DNA from: Pararhizobium_B sp963838155
GTDB lineage: Bacteria > Pseudomonadota > Alphaproteobacteria > Rhizobiales > Rhizobiaceae
Direction of reading: 5' to 3'
Length of the DNA stretch: 64,000 nucleotides
Assembly: GCA_963838155.1 (NCBI GenBank)
Contig: CAWIQE010000036.1
Location: forward strand, 124,001-188,000
Shown piece after piece: positions 26,141 to 34,600 of this stretch (positions within the stretch are counted from its first letter, which is position 1; every line of letters starts with the position of its first letter). Under the pieces are notes generated by a model, which did no database searches, had not been told where the DNA came from, and worked only from the letters and a program-made list of their open reading frames with translations. A program made the translations under genes and the position numbers.

Positions 26141-26728
26141 ATGGGTTGGTTCGTTCTTATCTTGGGGCTGGTGCTGTTCCTCGGCATTCACTCCGCGCGC
26201 ATTGTCGCGCCCGACGCGCGCATGCGCATGATCGGCGACTACGGCGACCGGGCGTGGCGGGGCATCTATTCGGCGGTGTCCCTCGTCGGCTTCGTCCTGA
26301 TCGTCTGGGGCTATCACCTCGCGCACCAGACGGCGCCCGTCTACTACGTCACCACCTTCGCCATGGTGCACGTCACCGCGACCCTGATGCTGATAGCCTT
26401 CATCGTGCTGGCGAGCTTTCACATGCCGGCGGGCTGGATCCGGTCGCGGCTGAAGCATCCGATGCTGGTGGCGGTGAAGATCTGGGCCTTCGCCCATCTC
26501 CTCGTCAATGGCGACCTCGCCTCCATCGTCCTCTTCGGCAGCTTCCTCCTCTGGGCGGTCGCCGATCGCATCTCCGAGAAGCGGCGCCTCAGGGCGGGGA
26601 TCACGCACGACCCGGTCTTCGTTTCCTACAGATACGACGCCATCGCCGTCGTCGTCGGCCTCGTCCTGTACGGACTCTTCGTGTGGAAGCTGCACTACTG
26701 GCTGATCGGGGTTCAGCCCTTCACGTGA
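26141..26728 (+). CDS. nnrU: NnrU family membrane protein
   Basis: Integral membrane protein of 195 residues with about six hydrophobic segments. NnrU proteins were first linked to nitrite/nitric oxide reduction in Rhodobacter, but many homologues lie outside denitrification loci. The N-terminal GIHSARIVAPDARMRMIGDYGDR, the YHLAHQTAP and the GNLASIVLF-like VNGDLASIVLFG stretches are family features. The ATG has a GGAGGGA ribosome site. No nir or nor genes are near. The last 16 bases overlap the convergent Dabb gene. Confidence 0.88.
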   Translation: MGWFVLILGLVLFLGIHSARIVAPDARMRMIGDYGDRAWRGIYSAVSLVGFVLIVWGYHLAHQTAPVYYVTTFAMVHVTATLMLIAFIVLASFHMPAGWIRSRLKHPMLVAVKIWAFAHLLVNGDLASIVLFGSFLLWAVADRISEKRRLRAGITHDPVFVSYRYDAIAVVVGLVLYGLFVWKLHYWLIGVQPFT

Positions 26729-27048
26729 GGTCCGCGACCGGGTCCCGAGGAGGCGGCGACGGCCTGCGTGTCGTAGTCGGCCGCGAATCGCAGCTCCCGC
26801 AGCGGCCGCACGGTGGCGGTCGATTGCTGGTAGAGCGGGTGGTCCTTGAAGGCCGCGAGGGCCTCCTCGTCGGCGAATTCCCCGTAGACGACGACGTCGA
26901 TGTCGTTCGAAATGCGGTCGGCGCGCATGTTGCGGCTGATTTCGAAATGCAGCGAATGCGGGATCTTCGCCAGGACGGACAGGCCCTCGACGATTCCGTC
27001 GATATCCGCCTTGTCGCGCGCGCTGAAGAAGACGATGTGCCGTATCAT
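26713..27048 (-). CDS. Dabb (stress-responsive A/B barrel) domain protein
   Basis: A 111-residue protein consisting of one dimeric alpha/beta-barrel (Dabb) domain. The N-terminal strand MIRHIVFFSARDK, the SLHFEISRNMRAD middle and the YGEFADEEALAAFKDHPLYQQ helix are the Dabb pattern. Relatives are stress-related or small enzymes of unknown substrate. ATG at 27048 is chosen; upstream in-frame sequence is cysteine- and arginine-rich and not family-like. Its end overlaps the nnrU end by 16 bases. It is divergent from the YfgM-like gene. Confidence 0.85.
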   Translation of the reverse strand: MIRHIVFFSARDKADIDGIVEGLSVLAKIPHSLHFEISRNMRADRISNDIDVVVYGEFADEEALAAFKDHPLYQQSTATVRPLRELRFAADYDTQAVAASSGPGRGPHVKG

Positions 27049-27256
27049 GCTTTTGCTCTCGGTCCGGGTGGCGATGTCCGTGCGATGGCACGGCGGAGCC
27101 GCGCTTGGCAAGGCTCCCGCTGCATGCCGCAGCAGCCGCCGGGAGCGATTCTCCCGCTTTTTGGCGCACGGGACCTTACATCGGGCGCAAAATCCGCTAG
27201 AAGGCCGCAACTTCCTTCAGGCAGAAAGGGACGACAGCGTCCCGGGACAATCGTGA

Positions 27257-27931
27257 ATGGCACATGACGAGAGCTTCTTCCGCGAGGTCAGCGAGGACCT
27301 GCGCAACGAACGGTTCAAGCAGCTCTGGGAGCGCTTCGGCGTCTTCCTGATCGCCCTCGTCGTGCTGCTCGTCGTCGGAACGGCCGCCTATGTCGGCTTC
27401 GACTACTGGCAGGGCCAGCGCGCCGCCCGCTCCGGCGACAAGTTCCTGGCCGCGCTCCAACTCGCCGACAAGAAGCCCGACGAGGCGCTCAAGGCCCTCG
27501 ACGCGATCGCCAAGGACGGGACCGGCGACTACCCCGATCTCGCCCGGATGCGCGCCGCCAGCATCCTCGCGAACGAGGGCAAGAGCCAACAGGCGATCGA
27601 CGCCTTCAAGGCGATCGGCGCCGACGACACCGTGCCGCTCGCCGTGCGCGATGCCGCGCGCATCCGCGCCGGCTTCCTGCTGGTCGACCACGGCACCTAC
27701 GGCAACGTCGCCGATCAGGTGCAGCCTCTCGCCAGCGCCGACGATCCCTTCCGCCATTCCGCCCGCGAGGCGCTCGGACTCTCGGCATGGAAGGCGGGCG
27801 ACACGAAGAACGCGAAGAAGTGGTTCGAGGAAATCGTCGCCGACAACGAGGCGCCCGGCAGCATCGCCAGCGAGGCGCACATGATGCTCGACCTGATACA
27901 GGCGGGCGACAAGCCTGAAAAGTCGTCCTGA
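27257..27931 (+). CDS. YfgM-like tetratricopeptide membrane protein
   Basis: A 224-residue protein with a short cytoplasmic N-terminus (HDESFFREVSEDLRNERFKQLWERFG), one membrane helix (about 28-52) and an extracytoplasmic TPR-like region. This is the YfgM/TPR_21 design. YfgM associates with the Sec translocon and periplasmic chaperones in E. coli, and the gene commonly precedes der/engA in alphaproteobacteria, as here. A perfect GGGACG-ACAG-CGTCCC hairpin (27228-27243) ends 13 bases before the ATG. A RIME-like element separates it from der. Confidence 0.88.
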   Translation: MAHDESFFREVSEDLRNERFKQLWERFGVFLIALVVLLVVGTAAYVGFDYWQGQRAARSGDKFLAALQLADKKPDEALKALDAIAKDGTGDYPDLARMRAASILANEGKSQQAIDAFKAIGADDTVPLAVRDAARIRAGFLLVDHGTYGNVADQVQPLASADDPFRHSAREALGLSAWKAGDTKNAKKWFEEIVADNEAPGSIASEAHMMLDLIQAGDKPEKSS

Positions 27932-27933
27932 CC

Positions 27934-28027
27934 GCTCCGTCCGCATCCGGTTTTCCGTCCGGGAGCGCGTAAAAACAATGGGATAGGACATGCCCGCTTT
28001 TCCGTGAAGCGCGGACGGGCTCTCTAG
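27934..28027. repeat. RIME-like element between the YfgM-like gene and der
   Basis: Contains ATCCGGTTTTCCGTCCGGGA, the GCGCGTAAAAACA block and TTTTCCGTGAAGCGCGGAC, ending GGGCTCTCTAG. Order and spacing match the other RIME-like copies, although the left arm is degraded (GCTCCGTCCGC instead of GAGCGCTTCC...). The terminal CTAG is directly followed by GAATAGG upstream of the der start. Confidence 0.75.
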
Positions 28028-28037
28028 GAATAGGCTC

Positions 28038-29462
28038 ATGAGCTTCACCGTCGCCATCGTCGGACGACCGAATGTCGGCAAGTCGACGCTCTTCAACCGC
28101 CTTGCGGGCCGCAAGCTGGCGCTCGTCGACGACACGCCGGGCGTGACCCGCGACCGCAGGCCGGGCGATGCGCGCCTCGTCGACCTCACCTTCCAGGTCG
28201 TCGACACGGCCGGTCTGGAAGAGAGCGGGCCCGAGACGCTCGAAGGCCGCATGCGCGCCCAGACGGAGCGCGCCATCGACGAGGCCGACCTGACGCTCTT
28301 CCTGATCGACGCCAAGAGCGGGCTGACGCCGCTCGACGTCACGCTCGCAGAGGTGCTGCGCAAGCGTGGCCGGCCGGTCGTGCTCGTCGCCAACAAGGCC
28401 GAGGCGCGCGGCGCCGAGTCCGGCCTCTACGACGCCTACGCCCTCGGCCTCGGCGAACCGTGCCCGATTTCGGCCGAACACGGCGAAGGCCTGCTGGACC
28501 TGCGCGACGCCATCGTCGCGGCGATCGGCGAGGAGCGGGCCTTCCCGCCGGCGGTCGACGAGGCGGTCACCGATGTCGACGTCTCCGCGGTCGAGGCCGG
28601 CGGCGACGACGCGGAACCCGCCTACGACGCCACCAAACCCGTGCGCGTGGCGATCGTCGGGCGCCCGAACGCCGGAAAGTCGACGCTGATCAACCGGCTG
28701 CTCGGCGAGGAGCGGCTCTTGACCGGACCGGAAGCCGGGATCACGCGGGATTCCATCTCGGTGGAGCTCGACTGGAAAGGCCGCCGGATCAAGATGTTCG
28801 ACACCGCCGGCCTCCGCCGCAAGGCGCGCGTCCAGGAGAAGCTGGAGAAGCTGTCGGTGGCCGACGCCCTGCGCGCCATCCGCTTCGCCGAGGTCGTGGT
28901 CGTGGTGCTGGACGCGACGATTCCCTTCGAGAAGCAGGACCTGCAGATCGCCGACCTCGTCGTGCGGGAAGGGCGCGCGGCGGTCATCGCCTTCAACAAA
29001 TGGGACATGATCGAGGACCGCCAGGCGGCCCTCTCCGAGCTGCGCGAGAAGACCGAGCGGCTTCTCCCCCAGGTGCGCGGCATTCGCGCGGTTCCCGTCG
29101 CCGGCCTCACGGGCGAGGGGCTGAACCGCCTCATGCAGGCGGTCGAGGAGGTGCACCGCGTCTGGAACCGCCGCATCTCCACGGCGAAGCTCAACCGCTG
29201 GCTGGAGGCGACGCAGGCCCAGCATCCGCCCCCGGCGGTTGCAGGCCGGCGCCTGAAGCTCAAATACATGACGCAGATCAAGGCCCGCCCGCCCGGCTTC
29301 GTCATTTCCTGCACGCGGCCCGAGGCGCTGCCGGCCTCCTACACCCGCTACCTCGTCAACGGCCTGCGCGCCGACTTCGACCTCCCCGGCGTCCCGATCC
29401 GAATCGCCTATCGCAAGGGCGAGAACCCCTACGCGCCGAAGAAGAAGCGCCGGATCTACTAG
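28038..29462 (+). CDS. der: Ribosome-associated GTPase Der (EngA)
   Basis: Essential GTPase with two G domains that acts in 50S ribosomal subunit assembly; 474 residues. G domain 1 has GRPNVGKST at 9-17, DTAGLE and NKAE. G domain 2 has GRPNAGKST near 208, DTAGLRRKA and NKWD. A C-terminal KH-like domain ends KNPYAPKKKRR-like (ENPYAPKKKRRIY). The ATG at 28038 begins MSFTVAIVGRPN. The TAG stop is part of a CTAG tetranucleotide. Confidence 0.97.
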   Translation: MSFTVAIVGRPNVGKSTLFNRLAGRKLALVDDTPGVTRDRRPGDARLVDLTFQVVDTAGLEESGPETLEGRMRAQTERAIDEADLTLFLIDAKSGLTPLDVTLAEVLRKRGRPVVLVANKAEARGAESGLYDAYALGLGEPCPISAEHGEGLLDLRDAIVAAIGEERAFPPAVDEAVTDVDVSAVEAGGDDAEPAYDATKPVRVAIVGRPNAGKSTLINRLLGEERLLTGPEAGITRDSISVELDWKGRRIKMFDTAGLRRKARVQEKLEKLSVADALRAIRFAEVVVVVLDATIPFEKQDLQIADLVVREGRAAVIAFNKWDMIEDRQAALSELREKTERLLPQVRGIRAVPVAGLTGEGLNRLMQAVEEVHRVWNRRISTAKLNRWLEATQAQHPPPAVAGRRLKLKYMTQIKARPPGFVISCTRPEALPASYTRYLVNGLRADFDLPGVPIRIAYRKGENPYAPKKKRRIY

Positions 29463-29544
29463 CTCCTCGCGCCACCGCCGTTGGATCGCAAGGCCCGGCG
29501 CACCGCCCCGAAACAGCACGTCTTCGGCCCGTCTATCTCCTGCG

Positions 29545-29567
29545 ATTAACCCTTCATCAAGGTTAAT
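29545..29567 (+). promoter_or_regulatory. ATTAACC/GGTTAAT hairpin at the start of the cell wall hydrolase gene
   Basis: ATTAACC (29545-29551) pairs with GGTTAAT (29561-29567) around a 9-base loop; the right arm ends two bases before the start ATG at 29570. TTAACC is also the core of the CtrA half-site. It could be an operator or a translation-blocking stem. Confidence 0.4.
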
Positions 29568-29569
29568 GG

Positions 29570-30790
29570 ATGAGATTGAGCCCGGTTGGGTTACTTACCG
29601 GAGTTCGAGGTTTGCGTTACTGGCGGCGTCGCGATCGCGCATTCGTTGGGGGGGCTTGGCATGCCCCGGTGGTGCTCGGCATGGCCGCCTTCTTCGCCTT
29701 TCCGTCCGTCGTCGCCTATTCCGACGTCGGCAGCCTGGTCTCCGGGCGTGACAGCGGCCGCGTGCGTTGGGACGCCCATCTGACGACGGCGCCGGCCGGC
29801 TCCGTCCAGACCGCCGAAATGCCGTTCAGCGAGCCGATCCTCACGGGGTCCGTCGCGCCCTCTGCCGGCATCGTGCTGCCCGACGGCCGGCGAATCGCCT
29901 TCCAGGGCAAGATCGGCGTTTCCGGACCGTCCACGCCCGACGAGGAACGCGTGACGCGCGGCCTCAAGAAGGGGCGGGTGCTCGCCGTGGCCCCCATCCA
30001 GCCGCCGCAGGAATTCCAGGCCGGCACCATCTTCGGCAGGAAGACCTCCAGGCTCGACGACGGAAGCGCCGCCGGCCGGCGGATGGCCTTCGTCCGGTCC
30101 CGGATCGGCGGCAGGGAAGTCGAGATCGCCAGCGCCTTCTATCGCCTGAAGCCCCGGCCGACGACGGGCGTGGCGGCCATGCTCGCCGGCCTCGTCAACA
30201 ATCAGCGGCCGGACATCCTGGCCACCGCCTATGCGGAGCAGGCGACGGACTATTCGCGCACCTCGCCCTTCGCCTCGATCCTCAAGAACGACGACCGGCA
30301 GGGCCGGTTCATCCCCCCGGCGCCGACCGACGACCCGGACCACGCCTGGGTGGCGACGGCCCTGCCGGCCTCCACATTCTCCGCCGCCGAACAGCGCTGC
30401 CTCGCCGCGGCGGTCTATTTCGAGGCGCGCGGCGAGCCCGTGAAGGGTCAGGCCGCGGTCGCGCAGGTCGTTCTCAACCGCGTCCGCAACCCGGCCTATC
30501 CGGCCACCGTCTGCGGCGTCGTCTACCAGAACGAGGACTGGCGCAACCGCTGCCAGTTCTCCTTCGCCTGCGACGGCGTGCGCGAGCGCATCGCCGACAA
30601 GGAACACTGGCAGATCGCGGAAAAGGTCGCCATGGCGGTGAGTGCCGGCCGCATCTGGCTGGACGACATCGGTTCCTCCACGCACTACCACGCGGTCTAT
30701 GTCCACCCCCGTTGGGCGCGCAACATGAAGAAGGTCGACCGCATCGGCCGCCATGTCTTCTACGAAACCCACAATGGCGGCTGGAACTGA
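29570..30790 (+). CDS. SleB-type cell wall hydrolase
   Basis: A 406-residue envelope protein. A basic N-terminus (MRLSPVGLLTGVRGLRYWRRRDR) precedes one hydrophobic segment (about 31-50), so it is exported or anchored. A long linker leads to a C-terminal Hydrolase_2 (SleB-like) domain from about residue 273. That domain has the acidic catalytic motif YFEARGE, then QAAVAQVVLNRVRNPAYPATVCGVVYQ and STHYHAVYVHPRWAR. It should cleave peptidoglycan glycan strands during growth or division. The ATG at 29570 lies in the right arm region of a hairpin. It stands alone between der and the atp operon. Confidence 0.88.
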   Translation: MRLSPVGLLTGVRGLRYWRRRDRAFVGGAWHAPVVLGMAAFFAFPSVVAYSDVGSLVSGRDSGRVRWDAHLTTAPAGSVQTAEMPFSEPILTGSVAPSAGIVLPDGRRIAFQGKIGVSGPSTPDEERVTRGLKKGRVLAVAPIQPPQEFQAGTIFGRKTSRLDDGSAAGRRMAFVRSRIGGREVEIASAFYRLKPRPTTGVAAMLAGLVNNQRPDILATAYAEQATDYSRTSPFASILKNDDRQGRFIPPAPTDDPDHAWVATALPASTFSAAEQRCLAAAVYFEARGEPVKGQAAVAQVVLNRVRNPAYPATVCGVVYQNEDWRNRCQFSFACDGVRERIADKEHWQIAEKVAMAVSAGRIWLDDIGSSTHYHAVYVHPRWARNMKKVDRIGRHVFYETHNGGWN

Positions 30791-30916
30791 CGCAGGCCGC
30801 GCAGGCGGCATCGGCGCGCCCGACGTCCCGCCGATTCCCGCCATATCGCAGCCGGATGGCCTCGATATTCTTAAGGTGTTGATTTCAAAACAATAAATTG
30901 AGAAGCCGAGAAGTTC

Positions 30917-30953
30917 GTCCCCGCCTTGACTATGCGGGGACGTAAAATTATGT
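30917..30953 (+). promoter_or_regulatory. Hairpin and possible promoter of the F0 operon
   Basis: GTCCCCGC (30917-30924) and GCGGGGAC (30934-30941) form a perfect 8-bp inverted repeat. Its loop contains TTGACT (30926-30931), a consensus-like -35 box; TTATGT at 30948-30953, 16 bases on, could be the -10. The position, about 50 bases before the first atp gene, fits a promoter. The box assignment is by eye. Confidence 0.35.
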
Positions 30954-31001
30954 TGCAGCCGACTTCGAGACGGCCGAATTTGCCGTGACCGAAACGCTTG
31001 G

Positions 31002-31427
31002 ATGCGCGATATCATGAACGAGAAGGCGCAGAAGGGTGGTTCCGCCGGGGGCGGAGACGGTCGGGGCGGGCCGGACGGCGAGGGAGAGGGTCTGGAAGAA
31101 CGCCGGCGGCGTCTTGATGCTGCGATCGCAGCCAGGAAGCCGGTACCGGGTCGTTCCGAGGGCAGGGCGAGCGAGAGTTCCGCCTATGCCCAGGCGCTGA
31201 CGTTGTCGAGCGAATTCATCGGCGCTGTCGCCGTGGGGTTCGGGATCGGCTTCGGTCTGGACCACTTCCTCGGCACGAAGCCGTGGGGCATGATCGTCTT
31301 CCTGCTTCTCGGGTTCTGTGCCGGCGTGCTGAACGTCATGCGCACGGCGGGCATGGTTGCCCAGCCGCGTGTCTGGGGGAAGGGGCGAGGCCGGAAAGAC
31401 GGGACGGACCGCCCGAACGGCGGTTGA
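31002..31427 (+). CDS. atpI: ATP synthase assembly protein AtpI/AtpZ
   Basis: A 141-residue protein: a glycine-rich, charged N-terminal half (residues 1-55) followed by two membrane helices (SSEFIGAVAVGFGIGFGLDH and WGMIVFLLLGFCAGVLNVMRT). This is the AtpI/AtpZ family, which helps assemble the c-ring or transports Mg/Ca. The start may be ATG 31002 or the in-frame ATG 31014; neither has a strong ribosome site. It is the first gene of the F0 operon, as usual in Rhizobiales. Confidence 0.9.
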   Translation: MRDIMNEKAQKGGSAGGGDGRGGPDGEGEGLEERRRRLDAAIAARKPVPGRSEGRASESSAYAQALTLSSEFIGAVAVGFGIGFGLDHFLGTKPWGMIVFLLLGFCAGVLNVMRTAGMVAQPRVWGKGRGRKDGTDRPNGG

Positions 31428-31479
31428 AGGGGTTTAACCAGCTGCCGGACCGGCGGTGCAAACGAGCAGAGAGCGCGGC

Positions 31480-32238
31480 GTGGAACACAGTCCAACCGAT
31501 CCGATCCACCAGTTCAACATCTTTCACATCGTCCCGATCAATGTGGGCGGACTGGATTTCTCCTTTACCAACGCGTCGCTCTTCATGGTGCTTTCGGCAC
31601 TGATCGGCGGGGCGTTCTTCTACTTCAGCACCGGCAACCGCGGCCTCGTTCCGACGCGCTCGCAATCGGTGACGGAGATGTTCTACGAGTTCACCGGAAA
31701 CATGGTGCGCAATTCGGCGGGCAGCGAGGCCATGCGCTTCTTCCCCTTCGTCTTCACGCTGTTCTGCTTCCTGCTGCTCGGCAATCTCCTGGGCATGTTC
31801 CCCTATTTCTACACGATCACCTCGCAGCTGATCGTCACCGGGGCCCTGGCGCTCTTCGTGATCGGCATGGTCGTCTACAACGGCTTGCGCTTTCACGGAC
31901 TTCACTTCTTCAAGCTGTTCGTGCCGGAAGGCGTGCCGTGGCTGCTGCTTTTTATGGTCGTGCCGATCGAGATCCTGTCGTTCCTGTCGCGTCCGATCAG
32001 CCTCTCGATCCGACTTTTCGGCAACATGCTTGCGGGCCACATCTCGCTGAAGGTCTTCGCCGGCTTCGTCTATACGCTGACGGGCCTCGGTTTCCTCGGC
32101 ACGATCGGCGCGCTCATCCCGTTGGCGCTGACCGTCGCGCTGACCGGTCTCGAATTCCTGATGGCGGCGCTGCAGGCCTACGTGTTCGCGATCCTGACGT
32201 GCCTCTATCTCAACGACGCGCTTCATCCGTCCCACTAG
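31480..32238 (+). CDS. atpB: ATP synthase F0 subunit a
   Basis: Proton-channel subunit, 252 residues from the GTG at 31480, which gives MEHSPTDPIHQFNIFHIVPI, the normal rhizobial N-terminus; a GTG at 31456 would add eight residues. The essential arginine lies in SLSIRLFGNMLAGH and the C-terminal channel helix in LEFLMAALQAYVFAILTCLYLNDALH. Six or so membrane helices. It is followed after 78 bases by the c subunit. The TAG stop lies in CACTAGG. Confidence 0.95.
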   Translation: MEHSPTDPIHQFNIFHIVPINVGGLDFSFTNASLFMVLSALIGGAFFYFSTGNRGLVPTRSQSVTEMFYEFTGNMVRNSAGSEAMRFFPFVFTLFCFLLLGNLLGMFPYFYTITSQLIVTGALALFVIGMVVYNGLRFHGLHFFKLFVPEGVPWLLLFMVVPIEILSFLSRPISLSIRLFGNMLAGHISLKVFAGFVYTLTGLGFLGTIGALIPLALTVALTGLEFLMAALQAYVFAILTCLYLNDALHPSH

Positions 32239-32316
32239 GCGGGGCGCAAAACAGTCCGGCGGCCCGCGGGGCCGCCAGTCATCAGCCGCAAATTCCGAAT
32301 TTCAAAGGAGCAAGAC

Positions 32317-32544
32317 ATGGATCCGGAAGCAGCAAAGTACATCGGCGCAGGTCTCGCATGCATCGGCATGGGCGGTGCGGGCGTCGGCCTCGGCCACATC
32401 TTCGGCCGCTACCTCGAAGGGTCGCTTCGCAACCCGTCGGCAGCCGCCGGCCAGTTCGGCCGCCTCATCTTCGGCTTCGCCATCACCGAGGCGCTCGGCA
32501 TCTTCTCGCTGCTGATCGCGCTCCTGCTCCTCTTCGCCGTCTGA
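32317..32544 (+). CDS. atpE: ATP synthase F0 subunit c
   Basis: Rotor-ring proteolipid, 75 residues, two membrane helices joined by the polar loop RYLEGSLRNPSAAAGQF. The glycine-rich first helix is GAGLACIGMGGAGVGLG. The ion-binding glutamate is in FAITEALGIFSLL. No Na-type Gln/Ser pair is evident, so it should be proton-coupled. AAGGAG lies upstream of the ATG, and this is the best ribosome site in the operon, as expected for the most abundant subunit. Confidence 0.97.
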   Translation: MDPEAAKYIGAGLACIGMGGAGVGLGHIFGRYLEGSLRNPSAAAGQFGRLIFGFAITEALGIFSLLIALLLLFAV

Positions 32545-32648
32545 GCCCTTCGGCTGGTGACCTTGTCGGCCGCGTCGCCCGCAGGCGGCGCGGCCCCTAG
32601 GGTGATGGACGCCCGTCCGGCGTCCTCGCCATTGGCATTTGGAGACGC

Positions 32649-33224
32649 ATGATGTTCGTGACAGCGGCGTACGCCCAGTCCGATCCGACGCACGGAACGC
32701 ACACCGAAACGGGTGCGGCGCCGGCCGGCGAGAAGCCCCATTTTCCGCCGTTCGACGCGCAGCTCTTTCCCTCGCAGCTGCTGTGGCTCGCGATCAGCTT
32801 CGTCATCTTCTACTACTTCGTCGAAAAGACGCTTCTGCCGCGCATCGGCGGCGTCCTGGAGACCCGCCGCGACCGGATCGCCAACGATCTGGACGAGGCC
32901 GGCCGGCTGAAGGACGAGGCCGACGCCGCCTTCGCCGCCTACGAGCAGGAACTGGCCGAGGCGCACCGCAAGGCACAGGCGATCGCCCAGGAGGCGCACG
33001 ACAAGGCCAAGCAGGAGGCCGAGGCGCAGCGCGCGGAAGTCGAGGACGAACTGGCCCGCAAGACCGCCGAGGCCGAGAAGGACATCGCGCGCATCAAGTC
33101 CGAGGCGCTTGCCCAGATCGGCACCGTCGCGGAAGAGGTGAGCCAGGCGATCGTCCAGGAACTCATCGGTTCGACCGTCACCAAGGCGGAGGCCGCGAAG
33201 GCCATCGCCGCGGCCGGCAAATAG
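32649..33224 (+). CDS. atpF': ATP synthase F0 subunit b'
   Basis: Peripheral-stalk subunit b', 191 residues. A short N-terminal region (TAAYAQSDPTHGTHTETG) precedes a membrane helix (QLLWLAISFVIFYYFVEK) and a long charged coiled coil rich in Ala, Glu and Lys. The presence of both b' and b in one operon is typical of Rhizobiales and photosynthetic bacteria. The start is ATG 32649 (a second ATG follows directly), with GGAGA upstream. Confidence 0.93.
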   Translation: MMFVTAAYAQSDPTHGTHTETGAAPAGEKPHFPPFDAQLFPSQLLWLAISFVIFYYFVEKTLLPRIGGVLETRRDRIANDLDEAGRLKDEADAAFAAYEQELAEAHRKAQAIAQEAHDKAKQEAEAQRAEVEDELARKTAEAEKDIARIKSEALAQIGTVAEEVSQAIVQELIGSTVTKAEAAKAIAAAGK

Positions 33225-33236
33225 GGAGCGCCAGAG

Positions 33237-33716
33237 ATGGACAATACATTCTGGGCCTTTGTCGCGCTCATCCTGTTCCTGGCCCTGATGGTCTACATCA
33301 AGATGCCGGGCTGGCTCGGACAGCAGCTCGACAAGCGGGCCGACGACATCCGCAAGGAGCTCGACGAGGCGCGGCGGCTTCGCGAGGAAGCACAGGGCGT
33401 GCTGGCCGACTACGAGCGCAAGCGCAAGGAAGCGGAGAACGAGGCCGTCGAAATTCGCAAGGCCGCGGAACGCGATGCCGCGACCTTCCTCGAGGAAGCC
33501 AAGGCGAAGGCCGAGGAATATGTCGCCCGTCGCCAGCAGATCGCCGAACAGAAGATCCGCCAGGCCGAGACCGACGCCGCCAACGAGGTCCGGTCCTCCG
33601 CGGTGGACCTTGCGATTGCCGCCGCCGGTCGGCTCCTCGCGGACAAGACCGACGCCAAGACCGTGAACGCGCTCTTCAAGAGTTCGATCGACGAACTGAA
33701 GACCCGCATGAACTGA
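33237..33716 (+). CDS. atpF: ATP synthase F0 subunit b
   Basis: Second peripheral-stalk subunit, 159 residues: N-terminal membrane helix (FWAFVALILFLALMVYIKMPG) and a coiled coil through to the C-terminus. It follows b' by 12 bases and has a GGGAG ribosome site. It is the last gene of the F0 operon; a strong hairpin at 33747 follows. Confidence 0.95.
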   Translation: MDNTFWAFVALILFLALMVYIKMPGWLGQQLDKRADDIRKELDEARRLREEAQGVLADYERKRKEAENEAVEIRKAAERDAATFLEEAKAKAEEYVARRQQIAEQKIRQAETDAANEVRSSAVDLAIAAAGRLLADKTDAKTVNALFKSSIDELKTRMN

Positions 33717-33746
33717 CGGTCCTCAGCGGACCGCCACGACGTCCGG

Positions 33747-33773
33747 ATGCCGGGGCAACGCCCCGGCATTTCG
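33747..33773 (+). terminator. Terminator of the F0 operon
   Basis: ATGCCGGGGC-AAC-GCCCCGGCAT, a perfect 10-bp stem with a 3-base loop, is followed by TTTCG. It lies 30 bases after the atpF stop and also downstream of the convergent rnhB, whose gene ends at 33923. The following 100 bases contain an imperfect internal duplication (ATTTCGCGTTTCCGGGGGAGC and ATTTCGCTTCCAGGGGCAAG) of unknown meaning. Confidence 0.75.
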
Positions 33774-33922
33774 CGTTTCCGGGGGAGCGTTTGGGGGAGC
33801 GCAAAGCCTCGACATTTCGCTTCCAGGGGCAAGGACCGGGCGATCCTCGTCCGGCCCCGCCATGTCGGGCGCCGGAGACCGCCTCTCGCATTTGCGGTTG
33901 AGCCCCGAAGCCCCGTTGCACC

Positions 33923-34600
33923 CTATACCTCGTCGATGTCGACGACGGTCACCTGAAGCTCCCTCAGCGGCCGGAACGACAGCCGATGCAGCGGACAGGG
34001 GCCGATCCGCGCGATCGCCGCCCGGTGCACCCGGGTGGCATAGCCGACGTGACTGTCGAAACCGTAGCCCGGGAAAAGCGGGTGCGCGCGCTGCATCATG
34101 CGGTCGCGGGTCACCTTGGCGACGATGGACGCCGCGGCGATGGAGAGGCACCGCGCGTCGCCCTTGACGATGGCCTCGGCGCGGCAGGTGAGGCCGTCCG
34201 GCAGATCGCGCCCGTCGACCAGCACATGTGCCGGGGCCACGGGGAGGGCGGCGAGGGCACGGCGCATGGCGTCGAGGCTGGCCTTGCGGATGTCCGTGCC
34301 GTCGATGCGCCGTGCCGACGACGAGGCGACGGCCACATGGGCGGTCGCCATGATCTCGATGCAGAGCGCCTCGCGCACCTCGCAGGACAGCTTCTTGGAA
34401 TCGTCGAGCCCGTCTGGAATGCGCTCGGGATCGAGAATGACCGCGGCGGCGACGACCGGTCCGGCCAGGGGACCGCGGCCCACCTCGTCGAGCCCGGCGA
34501 CGGGCCAGCGCCCCTCCGCCCGGGCCCGTCCCTCGAACGCGAAGTCCGGGGCCGGCAACGGGTCGTCGAATGGGAGAGAATCGGTCGAGCTGCGAGACAT
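33923..34600 (-). CDS. rnhB: Ribonuclease HII
   Basis: Degrades the RNA strand of RNA-DNA hybrids and incises at single ribonucleotides in DNA; 225 residues. The acidic active-site motifs are visible: GLDEVGRGPLAGPVVAAAVIL (Asp and Glu), DSKKL, the VDGRDLPDGL aspartate, and ASIVAKVTRDRMM. A roughly 20-residue N-terminal extension precedes the domain. The ATG at 34600 is preferred to one 18 bases upstream. It follows the radical SAM gene on the same strand after a gap of 218 bases holding no gene. Confidence 0.95.
   Translation of the reverse strand: MSRSSTDSLPFDDPLPAPDFAFEGRARAEGRWPVAGLDEVGRGPLAGPVVAAAVILDPERIPDGLDDSKKLSCEVREALCIEIMATAHVAVASSSARRIDGTDIRKASLDAMRRALAALPVAPAHVLVDGRDLPDGLTCRAEAIVKGDARCLSIAAASIVAKVTRDRMMQRAHPLFPGYGFDSHVGYATRVHRAAIARIGPCPLHRLSFRPLRELQVTVVDIDEV

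Noticed and set aside
33770..33870. Imperfect duplication of ATTTCGC-TTCC-GGGG units after the F0 terminator
   Set aside because: Too short and too degraded to define a repeat family; probably decayed sequence, noted only in the terminator entry.
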